A DNA stretch of 64,000 nt, taken from Dyadobacter chenwenxiniae. GTDB taxonomy: Bacteria > Bacteroidota > Bacteroidia > Cytophagales > Spirosomataceae. Below the pieces are notes generated by a model. The model ran no database searches and was not told where the DNA came from. It saw only the letters and a list, made by a program, of their open reading frames with translations. The stretch's first letter is position 1; every line of letters starts with the position of its first letter. Shown here one piece after another: positions 8,921 to 18,174 of this stretch. The DNA lies in NCBI RefSeq assembly GCF_022869785.1, contig NZ_CP094997.1, positions 4,526,001-4,590,000 of the forward strand, in the 5' to 3' direction. The translations under genes and the position numbers were made by a program.

Positions 8921-10165
8921 ATGGCACAAGTTAGTTGTTCGTTCTGCGGACGTAAGAAAAACGAGGTAGATTTATTACTTTCCGGGATCGATGCACATAT
9001 ATGTAATCACTGCATTGCGCAGGGACATCAGGTAATAACAGAGGAGTTGGGTTCCAAAGAGGAGAAAAAAGAGAAGAAAACGAAGTTACCAAAGCTTAAA
9101 CCCATTCCCCCGCACGAAATCAAGCATTTTCTTGAACAATATGTGATTGGCCAGGACGAAGCAAAACGCTCACTGGCAGTTGCCGTTTATAATCACTATA
9201 AGCGCCTTAACCAGACTTCTACGGACGATGATGTTGTGATTGAAAAGTCGAACATTATCATGGTCGGCGAAACAGGAACAGGTAAAACCTATCTTGCCAA
9301 ATCCATTGCACGCATTCTGCAAGTTCCTTTCTGCGTGGCGGATGCAACCGTGGTTACAGAAGCAGGTTATGTAGGAGAAGATGTGGAAACGATTTTGACA
9401 AGATTGCTGCAAGCTGCTGATTATAATGTCGAAGCAGCGGAGCGCGGGATTGTTTATATTGATGAAATTGACAAAATCGCTCGTAAATCGGATAATCCTT
9501 CCATTACGCGCGATGTGAGTGGAGAAGGCGTTCAGCAGGCACTCTTGAAACTTTTAGAAGGTTCATCTGTAAATGTTCCACCCCAAGGAGGCCGCAAGCA
9601 CCCGGATCAGAAAATGATCACTTTGAACACAGAAAACATTCTGTTCATCTGCGGCGGCGCATTCGACGGCATTGAAAGACACATTGGAAAACGCATTAAT
9701 ACACGTCCAATCGGCTTTTCAGGCGACAACCGCATTATAGAGATTTTTGACAAAGGAAATCTGATGCGCTACGTGACGGCAATGGATCTTAAATCTTTTG
9801 GTCTGATCCCAGAACTAATTGGCCGTCTGCCGGTTTTGACGCATTTGAATCCATTGGATCGCGAAACATTGCGCCGGATCTTAACAGAACCGAAAAATGC
9901 TTTGGTAAAACAATATGCAAAACTGTTCTCCATGGAAGGGATTACGCTTCATTTTGAAGAAGAAGTGCTCGATTTCATCGTGGACCAGGCAATGACTTAT
10001 AAACTCGGCGCTCGTGGACTGCGGGCAATTTGCGAGTCGATTATGACAGATGCGATGTTTGACCTGCCGTCTCAAAAAGATGTCAAAGAATTCACGCTTT
10101 CGCTGGATTACGCAAAAGACAAGTTTGAGAAATCTTCAATGTCTCTACTTCGTTCAGTGGCTTAA
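8921..10165 (+). CDS. clpX: ATP-dependent Clp protease ATP-binding subunit ClpX
   Basis: AAA+ unfoldase that feeds substrates to ClpP. The N-terminal zinc-binding domain has C6, C9, C28 and C31. Walker A is GETGTGKT (116-123), Walker B IVYIDEIDKIA, the pore/RKH loop appears as GGRKHPDQ, and GARGLRAICE is the sensor-2 region. The 414 aa length and all ATPase motifs are intact. A lysine/glutamate-rich linker (SKEEKKEKKTKLPK) joins the zinc domain to the AAA+ module. Confidence 0.97.
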   Translation: MAQVSCSFCGRKKNEVDLLLSGIDAHICNHCIAQGHQVITEELGSKEEKKEKKTKLPKLKPIPPHEIKHFLEQYVIGQDEAKRSLAVAVYNHYKRLNQTSTDDDVVIEKSNIIMVGETGTGKTYLAKSIARILQVPFCVADATVVTEAGYVGEDVETILTRLLQAADYNVEAAERGIVYIDEIDKIARKSDNPSITRDVSGEGVQQALLKLLEGSSVNVPPQGGRKHPDQKMITLNTENILFICGGAFDGIERHIGKRINTRPIGFSGDNRIIEIFDKGNLMRYVTAMDLKSFGLIPELIGRLPVLTHLNPLDRETLRRILTEPKNALVKQYAKLFSMEGITLHFEEEVLDFIVDQAMTYKLGARGLRAICESIMTDAMFDLPSQKDVKEFTLSLDYAKDKFEKSSMSLLRSVA

Positions 10166-10186
10166 AACAAGCGAGTTACAATATTG

Positions 10187-10228
10187 AAAACGCTCTGCTT
10201 TTCTTCCAGGAATGCAGAGCGTTTCACT
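10187..10228 (+). terminator. Terminator after clpX
   Basis: AAACGCTCTGC and GCAGAGCGTTT pair around a 15-nt loop, followed by a T-rich stretch (CACTTTTTAT). Confidence 0.7.
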
Positions 10229-10272
10229 TTTTATGGCAATAGTCCTATTTTGCACTAAAATTGATTCAAAAA

Positions 10273-11049
10273 ATGGAAAATTGGTTAGCAAACAAGTCTA
10301 TTGTAATTATCGGAGGAACAACGGGGCTGGGCTTTTCTGCTGCTAAGGCGTTCGTAAGAAATGGGGCAAATGTGGTTGTGGTTGGCCGAAACCCGGAAAA
10401 TTGCCTGGTTGCAGAGCTGCACCTGGGCAACACAGCACGCGCCAAGCAGGGCGACGCCACACATCCGCAAACCGCTTTGGATGCCATTCAGCTCTGTATC
10501 CGCGAGTTCGGGAGTTTTGATGGACTATATCACGTCGCAGGTGGAAGCGGCGAAAAATTCGGGGACGGTCCTTTGCATGAATTGTCGCTCGAAGGCTGGA
10601 ACAAGACACTCGACCTGAATTTAACTTCCCTAATGCTCTCAAACCAGGCCGCTATCCGCACATTTATGGGCATGAACAAAGGCGGCAGCATTCTCAATAT
10701 GAGTTCCGTACTCGCACATGCTCCTGCGTCAGTACACTTTGCTAATCACGCCTATGCCACGGCGAAATCCGCAGTGATTGGTTTCTCAAAATCCATTGCA
10801 GCTTCGTATGCATCTAAAAATATTCGTGTTAATGTGCTGACGCCCGGCATTATTGACGGTGTGGAAAACAGCTCGGAAGCCTCTGACAAATTTATCAGAA
10901 GCAAGCAACCCCTTGATGGCGGCCGTTACGGCTTGCCTTCCGATCTGGATGGCGCCTCTGTGTATTTTATGTCTGATTATGCACGGTTTACCACGGGACA
11001 AATTTTCACGGTAGATGGCGGCTGGGAGATTACAGATGGCCAATTCTAA
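10273..11049 (+). CDS. SDR-family NAD(P)-dependent oxidoreductase
   Basis: A short-chain dehydrogenase/reductase. The Rossmann signature GGTTGLG is near the N-terminus, NMSS gives the catalytic Ser region, and YATAK supplies the Tyr/Lys pair. The C-terminal VDGGW is typical. The ATG at 10273 (MENWLANK) is preferred to the TTG at 10261. The substrate cannot be inferred, and the neighbours (clpX, pfkB) give no pathway clue. Confidence 0.9.
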   Translation: MENWLANKSIVIIGGTTGLGFSAAKAFVRNGANVVVVGRNPENCLVAELHLGNTARAKQGDATHPQTALDAIQLCIREFGSFDGLYHVAGGSGEKFGDGPLHELSLEGWNKTLDLNLTSLMLSNQAAIRTFMGMNKGGSILNMSSVLAHAPASVHFANHAYATAKSAVIGFSKSIAASYASKNIRVNVLTPGIIDGVENSSEASDKFIRSKQPLDGGRYGLPSDLDGASVYFMSDYARFTTGQIFTVDGGWEITDGQF

Positions 11050-11182
11050 TGTTTCGGAATGACTGGCATTTGTGAAGAAATTGCTGGGACCGCACCACAG
11101 ATCGCTTTTTTTCTTTTATTCGCGTAAATTCGTTTAATAAGTTCCTTCGGACTTGTTGGTTTCTAACTTACGCAAAAAATAT

Positions 11183-12142
11183 ATGGCAACCGGCCCCATT
11201 GTAACACTTACAATTAATCCCGCCCTTGATAAAAGTTCAAATGTCTCACGCATTGTGCCCGACAACAAGCTGCGCTGCGACGCCCCTAACTTTGAAGCGG
11301 GCGGCGGCGGCATCAACGTGGCCAAAGCCGTCCACAGACTGGGCGGGAATCCCATCGCAATATTCACGATAGGCGGCCCTACCGGCCAGCGTCTTCATAA
11401 GTTAGTTAAGGCTGAGGGCGTCGAAACGATGGTGATCGAGACGAAACAATGGACGCGGGAAAACTTTCACGTGCTGGAAACGAGCACCGGTTTTCAATAT
11501 CGTTTCGGGATGCCGGGAACGGAAATGATGCCTACGGAAGTGCGTTCCATCTTGGAAACGCTGCAAGAACTCGATCCGAAACCTTCGTACATTATTGCCA
11601 GCGGGAGCTTACCACCTGGCGTTCCGGCTGATTTTTATGGACAAATTGCCCAGATCGCCAACAACCAGGGAGCCAAATTCATTGCCGATACATCCGGAGA
11701 CGCGCTTCGCTATGCCACAGAAGCAGGGATATATTTATTAAAACCCAACATTGACGAACTAAGCGAGCTGGTAGGCGTTGAAAAACTGGAACTCGATGAA
11801 GTGGACGACGCGGCACGAGCATTGATTATCCGCGGTCAATGCGAAATTGTGGTTGTGTCCATGGGCGCAATGGGTGCCATGCTCGTTACAGAAGATCAGG
11901 TTGAACATATCCCAGCCCCTCCCGTGGAGCCGAAAAGCACGGTCGGTGCCGGGGATAGCATGCTCGCCGGCATAATATGGACATTATCCCAGGGGAAATC
12001 CGTCAGGGAGGCGGCGCGAATGGGCGTTGCCTGCGGAACTGCGGCCACAATGAACTCCGGCAGTGAGCTGTTCAAGATGCAGGATGTGAACCGACTGCTG
12101 GATTGGCTTAACCGTTATGGCAAGCGCTATTCAGCCAGCTAA
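11183..12142 (+). CDS. pfkB: PfkB-type 6-phosphofructokinase / ribokinase-family sugar kinase
   Basis: A ribokinase-fold kinase that phosphorylates a phosphosugar, most like E. coli Pfk-2 (fructose-6-phosphate to fructose-1,6-bisphosphate). From memory of that protein, shared stretches are TLTINPALD, NKLRCDAPNFEAGGGGINVA, TRENFHV, SGSLPPGV, KPNIDEL and the catalytic VGAGDSM. The ATG at 11183 (MATGPIVTLT) matches the family start; the TTG at 11153 adds ten unlikely residues. Tagatose-6-phosphate or fructose-1-phosphate kinase activity is the alternative. Confidence 0.88.
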   Translation: MATGPIVTLTINPALDKSSNVSRIVPDNKLRCDAPNFEAGGGGINVAKAVHRLGGNPIAIFTIGGPTGQRLHKLVKAEGVETMVIETKQWTRENFHVLETSTGFQYRFGMPGTEMMPTEVRSILETLQELDPKPSYIIASGSLPPGVPADFYGQIAQIANNQGAKFIADTSGDALRYATEAGIYLLKPNIDELSELVGVEKLELDEVDDAARALIIRGQCEIVVVSMGAMGAMLVTEDQVEHIPAPPVEPKSTVGAGDSMLAGIIWTLSQGKSVREAARMGVACGTAATMNSGSELFKMQDVNRLLDWLNRYGKRYSAS

Positions 12143-12209
12143 TTTCAATGCAAAAGACAAAATAGTAAGAAATTATTGCAATTGCCTTTTGCATAGAAAA
12201 ACATAAGTT

Positions 12210-13271
12210 ATGCCTGAAAAACCTACCCGCCGAGATTTTGCCAAACTAACAGCATTAACCGCCGCTGCCATAACATTCAAGCCGTTTTATATTCTTCATG
12301 CCAAACCAAAAGTGGATGGAGAATTGATCGGTCACGGATCGTATAAATATAAAGTCCATCAGGGTTGGGGGAACCTGGATGCGGCCAAATTTCCTGTCAA
12401 CAACTGTCATGAAATGGTGCAGGATAGCAAAGGCAGGCTGATTATGGTAGGTGATGAAGTTAAAAATAACATTCTCATCTACGACAGATCTGGAAAATTG
12501 CTTGAAAGCTGGGGACATGAGTTTCCTGGCGGACACGGCCTGACGCTCTGGAATGCGAACGGCGAAGAATTTCTCTTTATCAGTGACCCCAACATTGGTA
12601 AAGTCTTTAAAACAGACCTGAAAGGAAAAATTCTGCTTACCATTGAGCACCCTTCCAAGGTTGGCGCTTATAAGGAAGCCGATCCGTTCAAACCGACAGA
12701 AACAGCAATCGGACCGGACGGAACGATCTACATTGCAGACGGATATGGGTCTCAGTGGATTTTGAGATACAATCAAAAAGGCGAGTTTATTGACAAATTT
12801 GGCGGTGCGGGCGACGGGGACGCGCAGTTTTCAACCGCACATGGCATCGCAATCGATTATCGTGACAAGGCCAATCCAACATTGCTGGTCACTTCCCGCG
12901 CCCATAATGCTTTCAAGAAATTTACATTGGACGGAAAATATATCAGCACATTGTTTCTTCCGGGTGCATTTGTGTGTCGTCCTGTATTTCAGGGTGATAC
13001 ACTTTTTGCAGGTGTGTGCTGGTCCAGGTTGCGCTATTTAAACCAGACGCCTAACTCCGGTTTTGTGACCATTATCGATAAAAACAACAAAGTAATCTCG
13101 AATCCCGGCGGCACAAAGCCCGTTTACCAAAATGGCGAATTGCAGTTAATGTTGCAGGAAAAGCCCATTTTCATGCATTGCCACGATGTGTGCGTTGATA
13201 ATGATGAGAACATTTATGTTTGCCAGTGGAACGCCAAGAAAACATATCCTGTAAAGCTGGAAAGAGTTTAA
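12210..13271 (+). CDS. Tat-exported six-bladed beta-propeller (NHL-like) protein
   Basis: The N-terminus TRRDFAKLTALTAAAITF is a twin-arginine signal, so the protein is exported folded. The body has NHL/peptidylglycine-lyase-like propeller repeats: HEMVQDSKGRLIMVGD, ETAIGPDGTIYIADGYG, AHGIAIDYRD and HDVCVDNDENIYVCQWN. Conserved histidines in NNCHEM, GGHGL, STAHG and MHCHD suggest a metal or catalytic centre on the propeller face. Function is unknown; in Bacteroidota such proteins often accompany sugar-degradation genes. Confidence 0.75.
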   Translation: MPEKPTRRDFAKLTALTAAAITFKPFYILHAKPKVDGELIGHGSYKYKVHQGWGNLDAAKFPVNNCHEMVQDSKGRLIMVGDEVKNNILIYDRSGKLLESWGHEFPGGHGLTLWNANGEEFLFISDPNIGKVFKTDLKGKILLTIEHPSKVGAYKEADPFKPTETAIGPDGTIYIADGYGSQWILRYNQKGEFIDKFGGAGDGDAQFSTAHGIAIDYRDKANPTLLVTSRAHNAFKKFTLDGKYISTLFLPGAFVCRPVFQGDTLFAGVCWSRLRYLNQTPNSGFVTIIDKNNKVISNPGGTKPVYQNGELQLMLQEKPIFMHCHDVCVDNDENIYVCQWNAKKTYPVKLERV

Positions 13272-13300
13272 GATAGCACAATCCAAGCTGGTTTGCTTTC

Positions 13301-14059
13301 CTAGCGGATCAGCTTGATTGTAATCCCATTGATCACCATTGTTCCCACGGTCAGAATCCCGTAAGCTGCGCCAATGGACATTTGCGGCACGAGCATCGCC
13401 ACGCCGACCAGAAAAGCGACAAATCCGTAACCTGCCAGAAGCAATCCGTAAAGAATCCGCACAGCCGCATCAGACCCTTGCTGAGAATGCGTAAAAACCG
13501 CCAAAGTTGATGTCATAATCGGAAAAGGAGTCAATATGCCGCTCCAGGTCGGGCCGAGATAATCTGCGGCTTGCGTGAGTAGCACCACAAAAAACGTCGC
13601 GACGAGCATGCGTAACGGAATGTCGTACACTGGCTGCTTCCTCGCTTCCCCTTTCCCTTTTGGTTTTGGGAAAAAGTATAAAACGGCCGTTAACACGACC
13701 AGATTCAATATCACGGCCGAAACCAGCGAAATCGTGCTGCCCAAAGACAAAACGGCAACGATAAAAAAGACCACATAACTGATCAAAACGGTTGGTAACC
13801 ATGAAAGCCTGGAAGAAACGACAGAATATACCAATGCAAAAAGTATGGTGCCGACCGAACCCAGCAGTGCGGAAGTGATCGTGGAAGCTGCAAACAAGGG
13901 CCCGTGTTCCAATGCGATAAAAAACGAGATTGGCCCGGCCACCCAGGGAAATCCGCCGATCCAGCCACCCAGCCCTTCTCCCCATTTTCTGACAGCCAGT
14001 GTAACGCCTGCTATAAGCGGAGGCATCAGGAGAATTTTGGCAAGAAGCAGATCGGACAA
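13301..14059 (-). CDS. Integral membrane protein with two similar halves
   Basis: A 252 aa protein that is nearly all hydrophobic, with about seven or eight predicted membrane segments. Two halves look alike: GGWIGGFPWVAGPISFFIAL (about 31-50) and GPTWSGILTPFPIMTSTLAV (about 168-187) share a WxGxxxxFP...S core followed by a short charged loop, pointing to an internal duplication. The family was not recognised with certainty. It ends next to the propeller gene and starts 167 nt from the divergent zinc-receptor promoter. Confidence 0.7.
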   Translation of the reverse strand: MSDLLLAKILLMPPLIAGVTLAVRKWGEGLGGWIGGFPWVAGPISFFIALEHGPLFAASTITSALLGSVGTILFALVYSVVSSRLSWLPTVLISYVVFFIVAVLSLGSTISLVSAVILNLVVLTAVLYFFPKPKGKGEARKQPVYDIPLRMLVATFFVVLLTQAADYLGPTWSGILTPFPIMTSTLAVFTHSQQGSDAAVRILYGLLLAGYGFVAFLVGVAMLVPQMSIGAAYGILTVGTMVINGITIKLIR

Positions 14060-14145
14060 AGCAGTGAGGCGTAAAATGTGATTGCAAATTTACATTTCAG
14101 CCATTAAATCACTGTTAAAATCGCAAAATTGTTGTTGCTTTTAGT

Positions 14146-14188
14146 TGCAACACAGTTGCAGATAGTATATTTTTGCAACATTGTAACA
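14146..14188 (+). promoter_or_regulatory. Operator-promoter of the TonB receptor (candidate Zur sites)
   Basis: A perfect palindrome TGCAAC-ACA-GTTGCA lies at 14146-14160. A weaker copy, TGCAACATTGTAACA, lies at 14174-14188 and overlaps TATTTTTG (14168-14175), which matches the Bacteroidota -7 element. The same layout, including the identical TATTTTTGCAACATT, recurs at 17720-17773 upstream of the MerC-like gene. A repressor bound here would cover the promoter. Confidence 0.75.
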
Positions 14189-14234
14189 CGTTAATGTTAC
14201 TTAAACTACTATTATAGGCCATATCGTGCTGGCA

Positions 14235-16556
14235 ATGAACCGGATTGTTTTCGTTTTTCTCCTTTTAATTGCTGCTTTGACTGCACACGCCCAAACTTCG
14301 GAATGCGCTTGTTTTGTGAAGGGAGTTGTAAAGGATCAGCATACCGGACAACCCATTATAGGCGCGACTGTACTGATTGTAGGACAAAATAGCGGTGTTT
14401 TTACGGATGAATACGGCCGTTATGAATTGCGCAACCTTTGCCCAGGGGCCTATACACTGGAATGTAGGATCATTGGTTATAATCCTTTTCGAGAAAAGCT
14501 GGACTTGACGGCTGGCCACGAGGAAAACTTTAACCTGCTGGAACAGGAAGTGCATTTAAAAGATGTGGAAATTACCGCGCACCGGACCGATGCGCCAAGT
14601 TCACAGCCACTCTCAACCATTAGCGGCAGCGATCTGGATAGAACCCGCGGACAGAACCTGGCAGAAAGTTTAAAGGGGTTCACGGGGGTAACTTCGCTGC
14701 AAACCGGCTCGTCGATCTCAAAACCGGTCATTCACGGCCTGCACAGCAACAGAATTCTCATAATGAACAATGGTGTACGGCAGGAAGGCCAGCAATGGGG
14801 TTCCGAGCATGCACCGGAAATTGATCCTTTTATCGCCACCAGGTTGTCGGTCGTGAAAGGTGCTGCTGGCGTTCGTTATGGTTCAGATGCCATCGGGGGC
14901 GTTATTCTTGTTGAGCCCGAAGAGCTTCCATTTGATAAGTCATTGAGTGGCGAGGTGAATGCCGTTGGTTTTACGAATGGCAGGCAAGGCGTTTTGTCGG
15001 GTACATTGCAGGGCGGCATCAAGGGTTTCAAAGGTTTTGGATGGAGGGCGCAGGGAACCATGAAAAGAGGCGGGAACATCAGGACGCCTGACTATTTTCT
15101 GGACAACACAGGCATAAGCGAGAAAAACTTTTCACTTGCAGCGGGTTATCGGAATAAAGGATTGGGAATCGATGTTTTTTATAGCCGTTTTGATACTAAA
15201 ATCGGCATATTTTCGGGTTCACACATCGGCAGTGTGACTGATCTGCTGAGCGTGATCGAGAATGGTGAGCCTTTCGTTAAATCCGGTTTTAGCTACAACA
15301 TTGCCCGCCCTAACCAAAACGTAAGCCACGAGCTTATTAAAGCAGAAACACATTATCATTTCCAAAATGGCAACCGCTTTCAATGGACTATTGCGCGGCA
15401 ATTGAATGACCGGAACGAATTTGACTTACATCGGCCCAGAAACGATTCCATAGCGGCCCTGAATCATCCCGAACTGACTTTTAAGCTCACTACATTGACC
15501 AATGATGTGATTTGGGACCATAAGCCGATCGCCGGAAAACTGGCAGGACAGCTTGGGATCAGCACTTTGTACCAATATAATTTGATGGACGGACGGCCGC
15601 TGATCCCGAACTTCAACCAGTTTAACATGGGGCTTTTCTGGATGGAGCGTTATGTCAAAAGTGGCTGGGAGCTGGAAGCAGGCATGCGCTACGACTATCG
15701 GACATTGACCTCGTTCAGGATTGTGAACCGGGAAAAAGTGTCTCAGGACTTCAAATTTTCCAACTTTTCAGGAACATTGGGTGCGACCAGAAATTTCTCA
15801 GAAAAATTTTCAGCAAGACTCAATTTCGGAACGGCCTGGCGCGCGCCTAATGTGAGCGAATTATTCAGCGATGGCGTGCATCACGGCGCGGCTGCTTTTG
15901 AAAAAGGTGACGCAACATTACAGCCCGAAAAGGCGCTGAATACCATTGCCAGCCTGAAATATGCCAGCCCGAAGTTTACAGCTGAGCTGGGCGGTTACTA
16001 TAATATTATTTCAGATTTTATTTATTTAAAACCACAACCCGAACCCATCCTGACCGTCAGGGGAGCATTTCCGTATTTCAAATACACCCAGACGGATGCA
16101 ACATTCAAAGGAATTGATCTTTCGGCAAGCTGGGAATTTGCCAGATACACGACTGTAACCAGCAAGCTGAGTTATCTCCGCGTGTATGACACCAGGAATG
16201 ATAATTATCTGGTCATGATCCCTTCCAACCGGATCGACAATCAGATCAAATACGAATTACCAGAGGATGCAAAGTGGCATAAGGCTTATTTTTCTATCGG
16301 AAATCTGTTTGTAGCGCAGCAAAAGCGCGTGCCGCCAGCGAGTGATTTTCTGGCTCCTCCCAGTGCCTATTCGTTATGGAATGTGCAAACGGGAACAACA
16401 TTCGATCTCTCCGAAAAACAGCAGCTGGAAATAGGCATTTCCGTGCAAAATCTTTTCAATGTTTCCTACCGCGACTACTTGAACCGGTTCCGTTATTACG
16501 CCGATGATATGGGTCGCAACGTTTCCTTGCGCCTTAAATGGAAGTTTGGTGCTTAA
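14235..16556 (+). CDS. TonB-dependent outer-membrane receptor, probably zinc-related
   Basis: A 773 aa outer-membrane transporter powered by TonB. Signal peptide MNRIVFVFLLLIAALTAHAQ; a carboxypeptidase-regulatory-like domain (about 25-110: GVVKDQHTGQPIIGATVLI); plug (GQNLAESLKGFTGVTSLQTG, IHGLHSNRILIMNNGVRQEG, VVKGAAGVRYGSDAIGGVI); beta-barrel ending in aromatic-rich LRLKWKFGA. The HSNRILIMNNGVRQEGQQWG/EHAPEID stretch resembles ZnuD-type zinc receptors. The ATG at 14235 gives a clean signal peptide; the GTG at 14226 does not. Followed after 37 nt by a lipoprotein gene. Regulation through the shared TGCAAC-N3-GTTGCA operator is inferred. Confidence 0.88.
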   Translation: MNRIVFVFLLLIAALTAHAQTSECACFVKGVVKDQHTGQPIIGATVLIVGQNSGVFTDEYGRYELRNLCPGAYTLECRIIGYNPFREKLDLTAGHEENFNLLEQEVHLKDVEITAHRTDAPSSQPLSTISGSDLDRTRGQNLAESLKGFTGVTSLQTGSSISKPVIHGLHSNRILIMNNGVRQEGQQWGSEHAPEIDPFIATRLSVVKGAAGVRYGSDAIGGVILVEPEELPFDKSLSGEVNAVGFTNGRQGVLSGTLQGGIKGFKGFGWRAQGTMKRGGNIRTPDYFLDNTGISEKNFSLAAGYRNKGLGIDVFYSRFDTKIGIFSGSHIGSVTDLLSVIENGEPFVKSGFSYNIARPNQNVSHELIKAETHYHFQNGNRFQWTIARQLNDRNEFDLHRPRNDSIAALNHPELTFKLTTLTNDVIWDHKPIAGKLAGQLGISTLYQYNLMDGRPLIPNFNQFNMGLFWMERYVKSGWELEAGMRYDYRTLTSFRIVNREKVSQDFKFSNFSGTLGATRNFSEKFSARLNFGTAWRAPNVSELFSDGVHHGAAAFEKGDATLQPEKALNTIASLKYASPKFTAELGGYYNIISDFIYLKPQPEPILTVRGAFPYFKYTQTDATFKGIDLSASWEFARYTTVTSKLSYLRVYDTRNDNYLVMIPSNRIDNQIKYELPEDAKWHKAYFSIGNLFVAQQKRVPPASDFLAPPSAYSLWNVQTGTTFDLSEKQQLEIGISVQNLFNVSYRDYLNRFRYYADDMGRNVSLRLKWKFGA

Positions 16557-16593
16557 AATGAATTTTTACTCAATTACATAAATACACCTGAAT

Positions 16594-17148
16594 ATGAAAA
16601 TGACCCGCAAGATTTCCTGGACATTACTTTTGGCTGCGGCAGTGTCTTTCACGCAATGTAAAGACGCCGGTGACGATGTTCAGATCGATGACGAAAACGA
16701 ACTGATTACCTCGGTAACGTTGAAATTTACTGAGGAGGGAACAAATAACACGACTTCATTTTCTTACAAAGATGCGGACGGAGATGGTGGAAATGCGCCT
16801 GCAAGGTTTGATACCATTGCATTAAAACCCAACAAAACGTACACATTGGCCATCGAGCTGTTGGACGAAAGCAAAACACCGGCAAGCAATATTACAGACG
16901 AAGTTGCGGAAGAATCGGATGAACATTTATTTGTGTACACCCCTGCTCCATCCACTTTGCTGACTTACACGTATGGTGATAAAGATGCGAATAATTACGT
17001 GATCGGATTAACCGGGAAAGCCGTGACTACGGTGGCGGGAACAGGAACATTGAAAGTTCGGCTGCGCCATCAGCCTGGTACAAAAAACGGCACGCCAAGT
17101 CCTGGCAGTGATGACGTAAATCTGGATTTCATTCTGAAAGTGCAGTAA
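16594..17148 (+). CDS. Lipoprotein partner of the TonB receptor
   Basis: A 184 aa protein with signal MKMTRKISWTLLLAAAVSFTQC and a lipobox cysteine at residue 22. The mature part starts with an acidic linker (DAGDDVQIDDENE) and continues with beta-rich sequence (LITSVTLKFTEE, SFSYKDADGDGG). No catalytic motif is visible. Its position 37 nt downstream of the receptor suggests a shared operon and a role as a surface or periplasmic substrate-binding accessory. It ends 2 nt from the convergent Fur-family gene. Confidence 0.72.
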   Translation: MKMTRKISWTLLLAAAVSFTQCKDAGDDVQIDDENELITSVTLKFTEEGTNNTTSFSYKDADGDGGNAPARFDTIALKPNKTYTLAIELLDESKTPASNITDEVAEESDEHLFVYTPAPSTLLTYTYGDKDANNYVIGLTGKAVTTVAGTGTLKVRLRHQPGTKNGTPSPGSDDVNLDFILKVQ

Positions 17149-17150
17149 AA

Positions 17151-17666
17151 TTAACCGCACTTGGGACAAACGCCCTGGATCAGTAGATTGAATTTTTCGG
17201 GCTGGTAACCATTAGGCAATTGAACAGCAGGAATGTGCAGATTCTCAAGACAATTGGTTTCTCCACATTCACTGCATTTAAAGTGGATATGGTCGTGGTG
17301 ATGCTTTTCTTCTGAACAATTGTGCGAGCATAATGCATAACGTAAGCCCTCATCATCCAGCACTTTGTGGATAATGCCTTTTTCAAGAAAGGTTTTTAAT
17401 GTGCGGTAAATGGTTACCCGGTCGTAATTTTCGCCCAGCGCGCCTTCCAGGTCACCGTGAGATAATGCATTTTTTTTATTTATAAATGTCGAAAGCACAT
17501 CTTCACGGCATGTGGTCGTCCTCAAATGATGCCCTTTCAATGTTTCTCTTAACTGATCCATTGTTTCCAATAGTTTGATTTTTTTTCCGGGTTCTGAAAT
17601 AAATTCCGGTATGCTTTTTATAAAACCTTTCCCGTCAAAGTTAAGTTCTAACCAGAACATTTTCAA
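17151..17666 (-). CDS. Fur-family regulator, probable zinc uptake repressor (Zur-like)
   Basis: The Fur domain runs from MDQLRETLKGHHLRTTTCRE onward: DRVTIYRTLKTFLEKGIIHK is the recognition helix, HHHDHIHFKCSECGETNCLE and GVCPKCG supply two CxxC pairs and the His-rich sensor. The listed start (17666) adds 35 unusual residues; the ATG at 17561 gives a standard ~136 aa Fur protein and may be the true start. It is divergent from a MerC-like gene, and the shared intergenic region carries TGCAAC-TTT-GTTGCA. Zinc sensing is inferred from the receptor type, not shown. Confidence 0.85.
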   Translation of the reverse strand: MKMFWLELNFDGKGFIKSIPEFISEPGKKIKLLETMDQLRETLKGHHLRTTTCREDVLSTFINKKNALSHGDLEGALGENYDRVTIYRTLKTFLEKGIIHKVLDDEGLRYALCSHNCSEEKHHHDHIHFKCSECGETNCLENLHIPAVQLPNGYQPEKFNLLIQGVCPKCG

Positions 17667-17719
17667 AGGCTATTTGATCAATACGGAAAAGGATGTCGTC
17701 ACTTACCTGAAAATAATTG

Positions 17720-17773
17720 TGCAACTTTGTTGCAAGTGATTCGGGATAGGCTTATTTTTGCAACATTATTGTA
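17720..17773. promoter_or_regulatory. Shared operator-promoter between Fur-family and MerC-like genes
   Basis: The perfect palindrome TGCAAC-TTT-GTTGCA is at 17720-17734. TATTTTTG (17753-17760) matches the -7 element for the rightward gene, with TTG of the palindrome about 20 nt upstream as -33. A weaker copy, TGCAACATTATTGTA, spans 17759-17773. This duplicates the arrangement at 14146-14188. Confidence 0.78.
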
Positions 17774-17778
17774 ATAGA

Positions 17779-18171
17779 ATGAAAGCAGAACACTCACATA
17801 GCAAAGCAGATTATATCGGAATCCTGGGTTCGGTGTTATGCATTGTGCATTGCCTGTTGATGCCGGCCCTGGCATTTGGCACGACAATGACCGCGCATCA
17901 CGACCATGCAGGGCTGATTTCACTTGATTATCTGTTTATTCTGATCAACGGGGTTGCCGTTTATTTTGCAACCAAAAACCATAAATCAGTTGCTGTAAGG
18001 GCGATTTTATGGGGATCATTGGCGCTGTTCTCAGTTTCCCTGATTTTTGAAGCGGCTCATCCGGCTTTTATCTGGCTCGGTTACATTGGGTCTGCGTTGC
18101 TGATCATTGGTCATTTACTAAATCTCTACATCTGCCAGATCGCTCCTAAGATGAAGTGGAAGGTTTCTTAA
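17779..18171 (+). CDS. MerC-domain membrane protein
   Basis: A 130 aa protein with four predicted membrane segments. The MerC signature CIVHCLLMPAL (CxxHC) lies in the first helix, a metal-binding pair in MerC mercury transporters. The N-terminus is His-rich (MKAEHSHSK) and a loop has TAHHDHAG. The ATG at 17779 is preferred to the TTG at 17758, which lies inside the operator. Given the operator shared with the TonB receptor, zinc or another transition metal is a better guess than mercury; no mer genes are nearby. Confidence 0.8.
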   Translation: MKAEHSHSKADYIGILGSVLCIVHCLLMPALAFGTTMTAHHDHAGLISLDYLFILINGVAVYFATKNHKSVAVRAILWGSLALFSVSLIFEAAHPAFIWLGYIGSALLIIGHLLNLYICQIAPKMKWKVS

Positions 18172-18174
18172 CTT

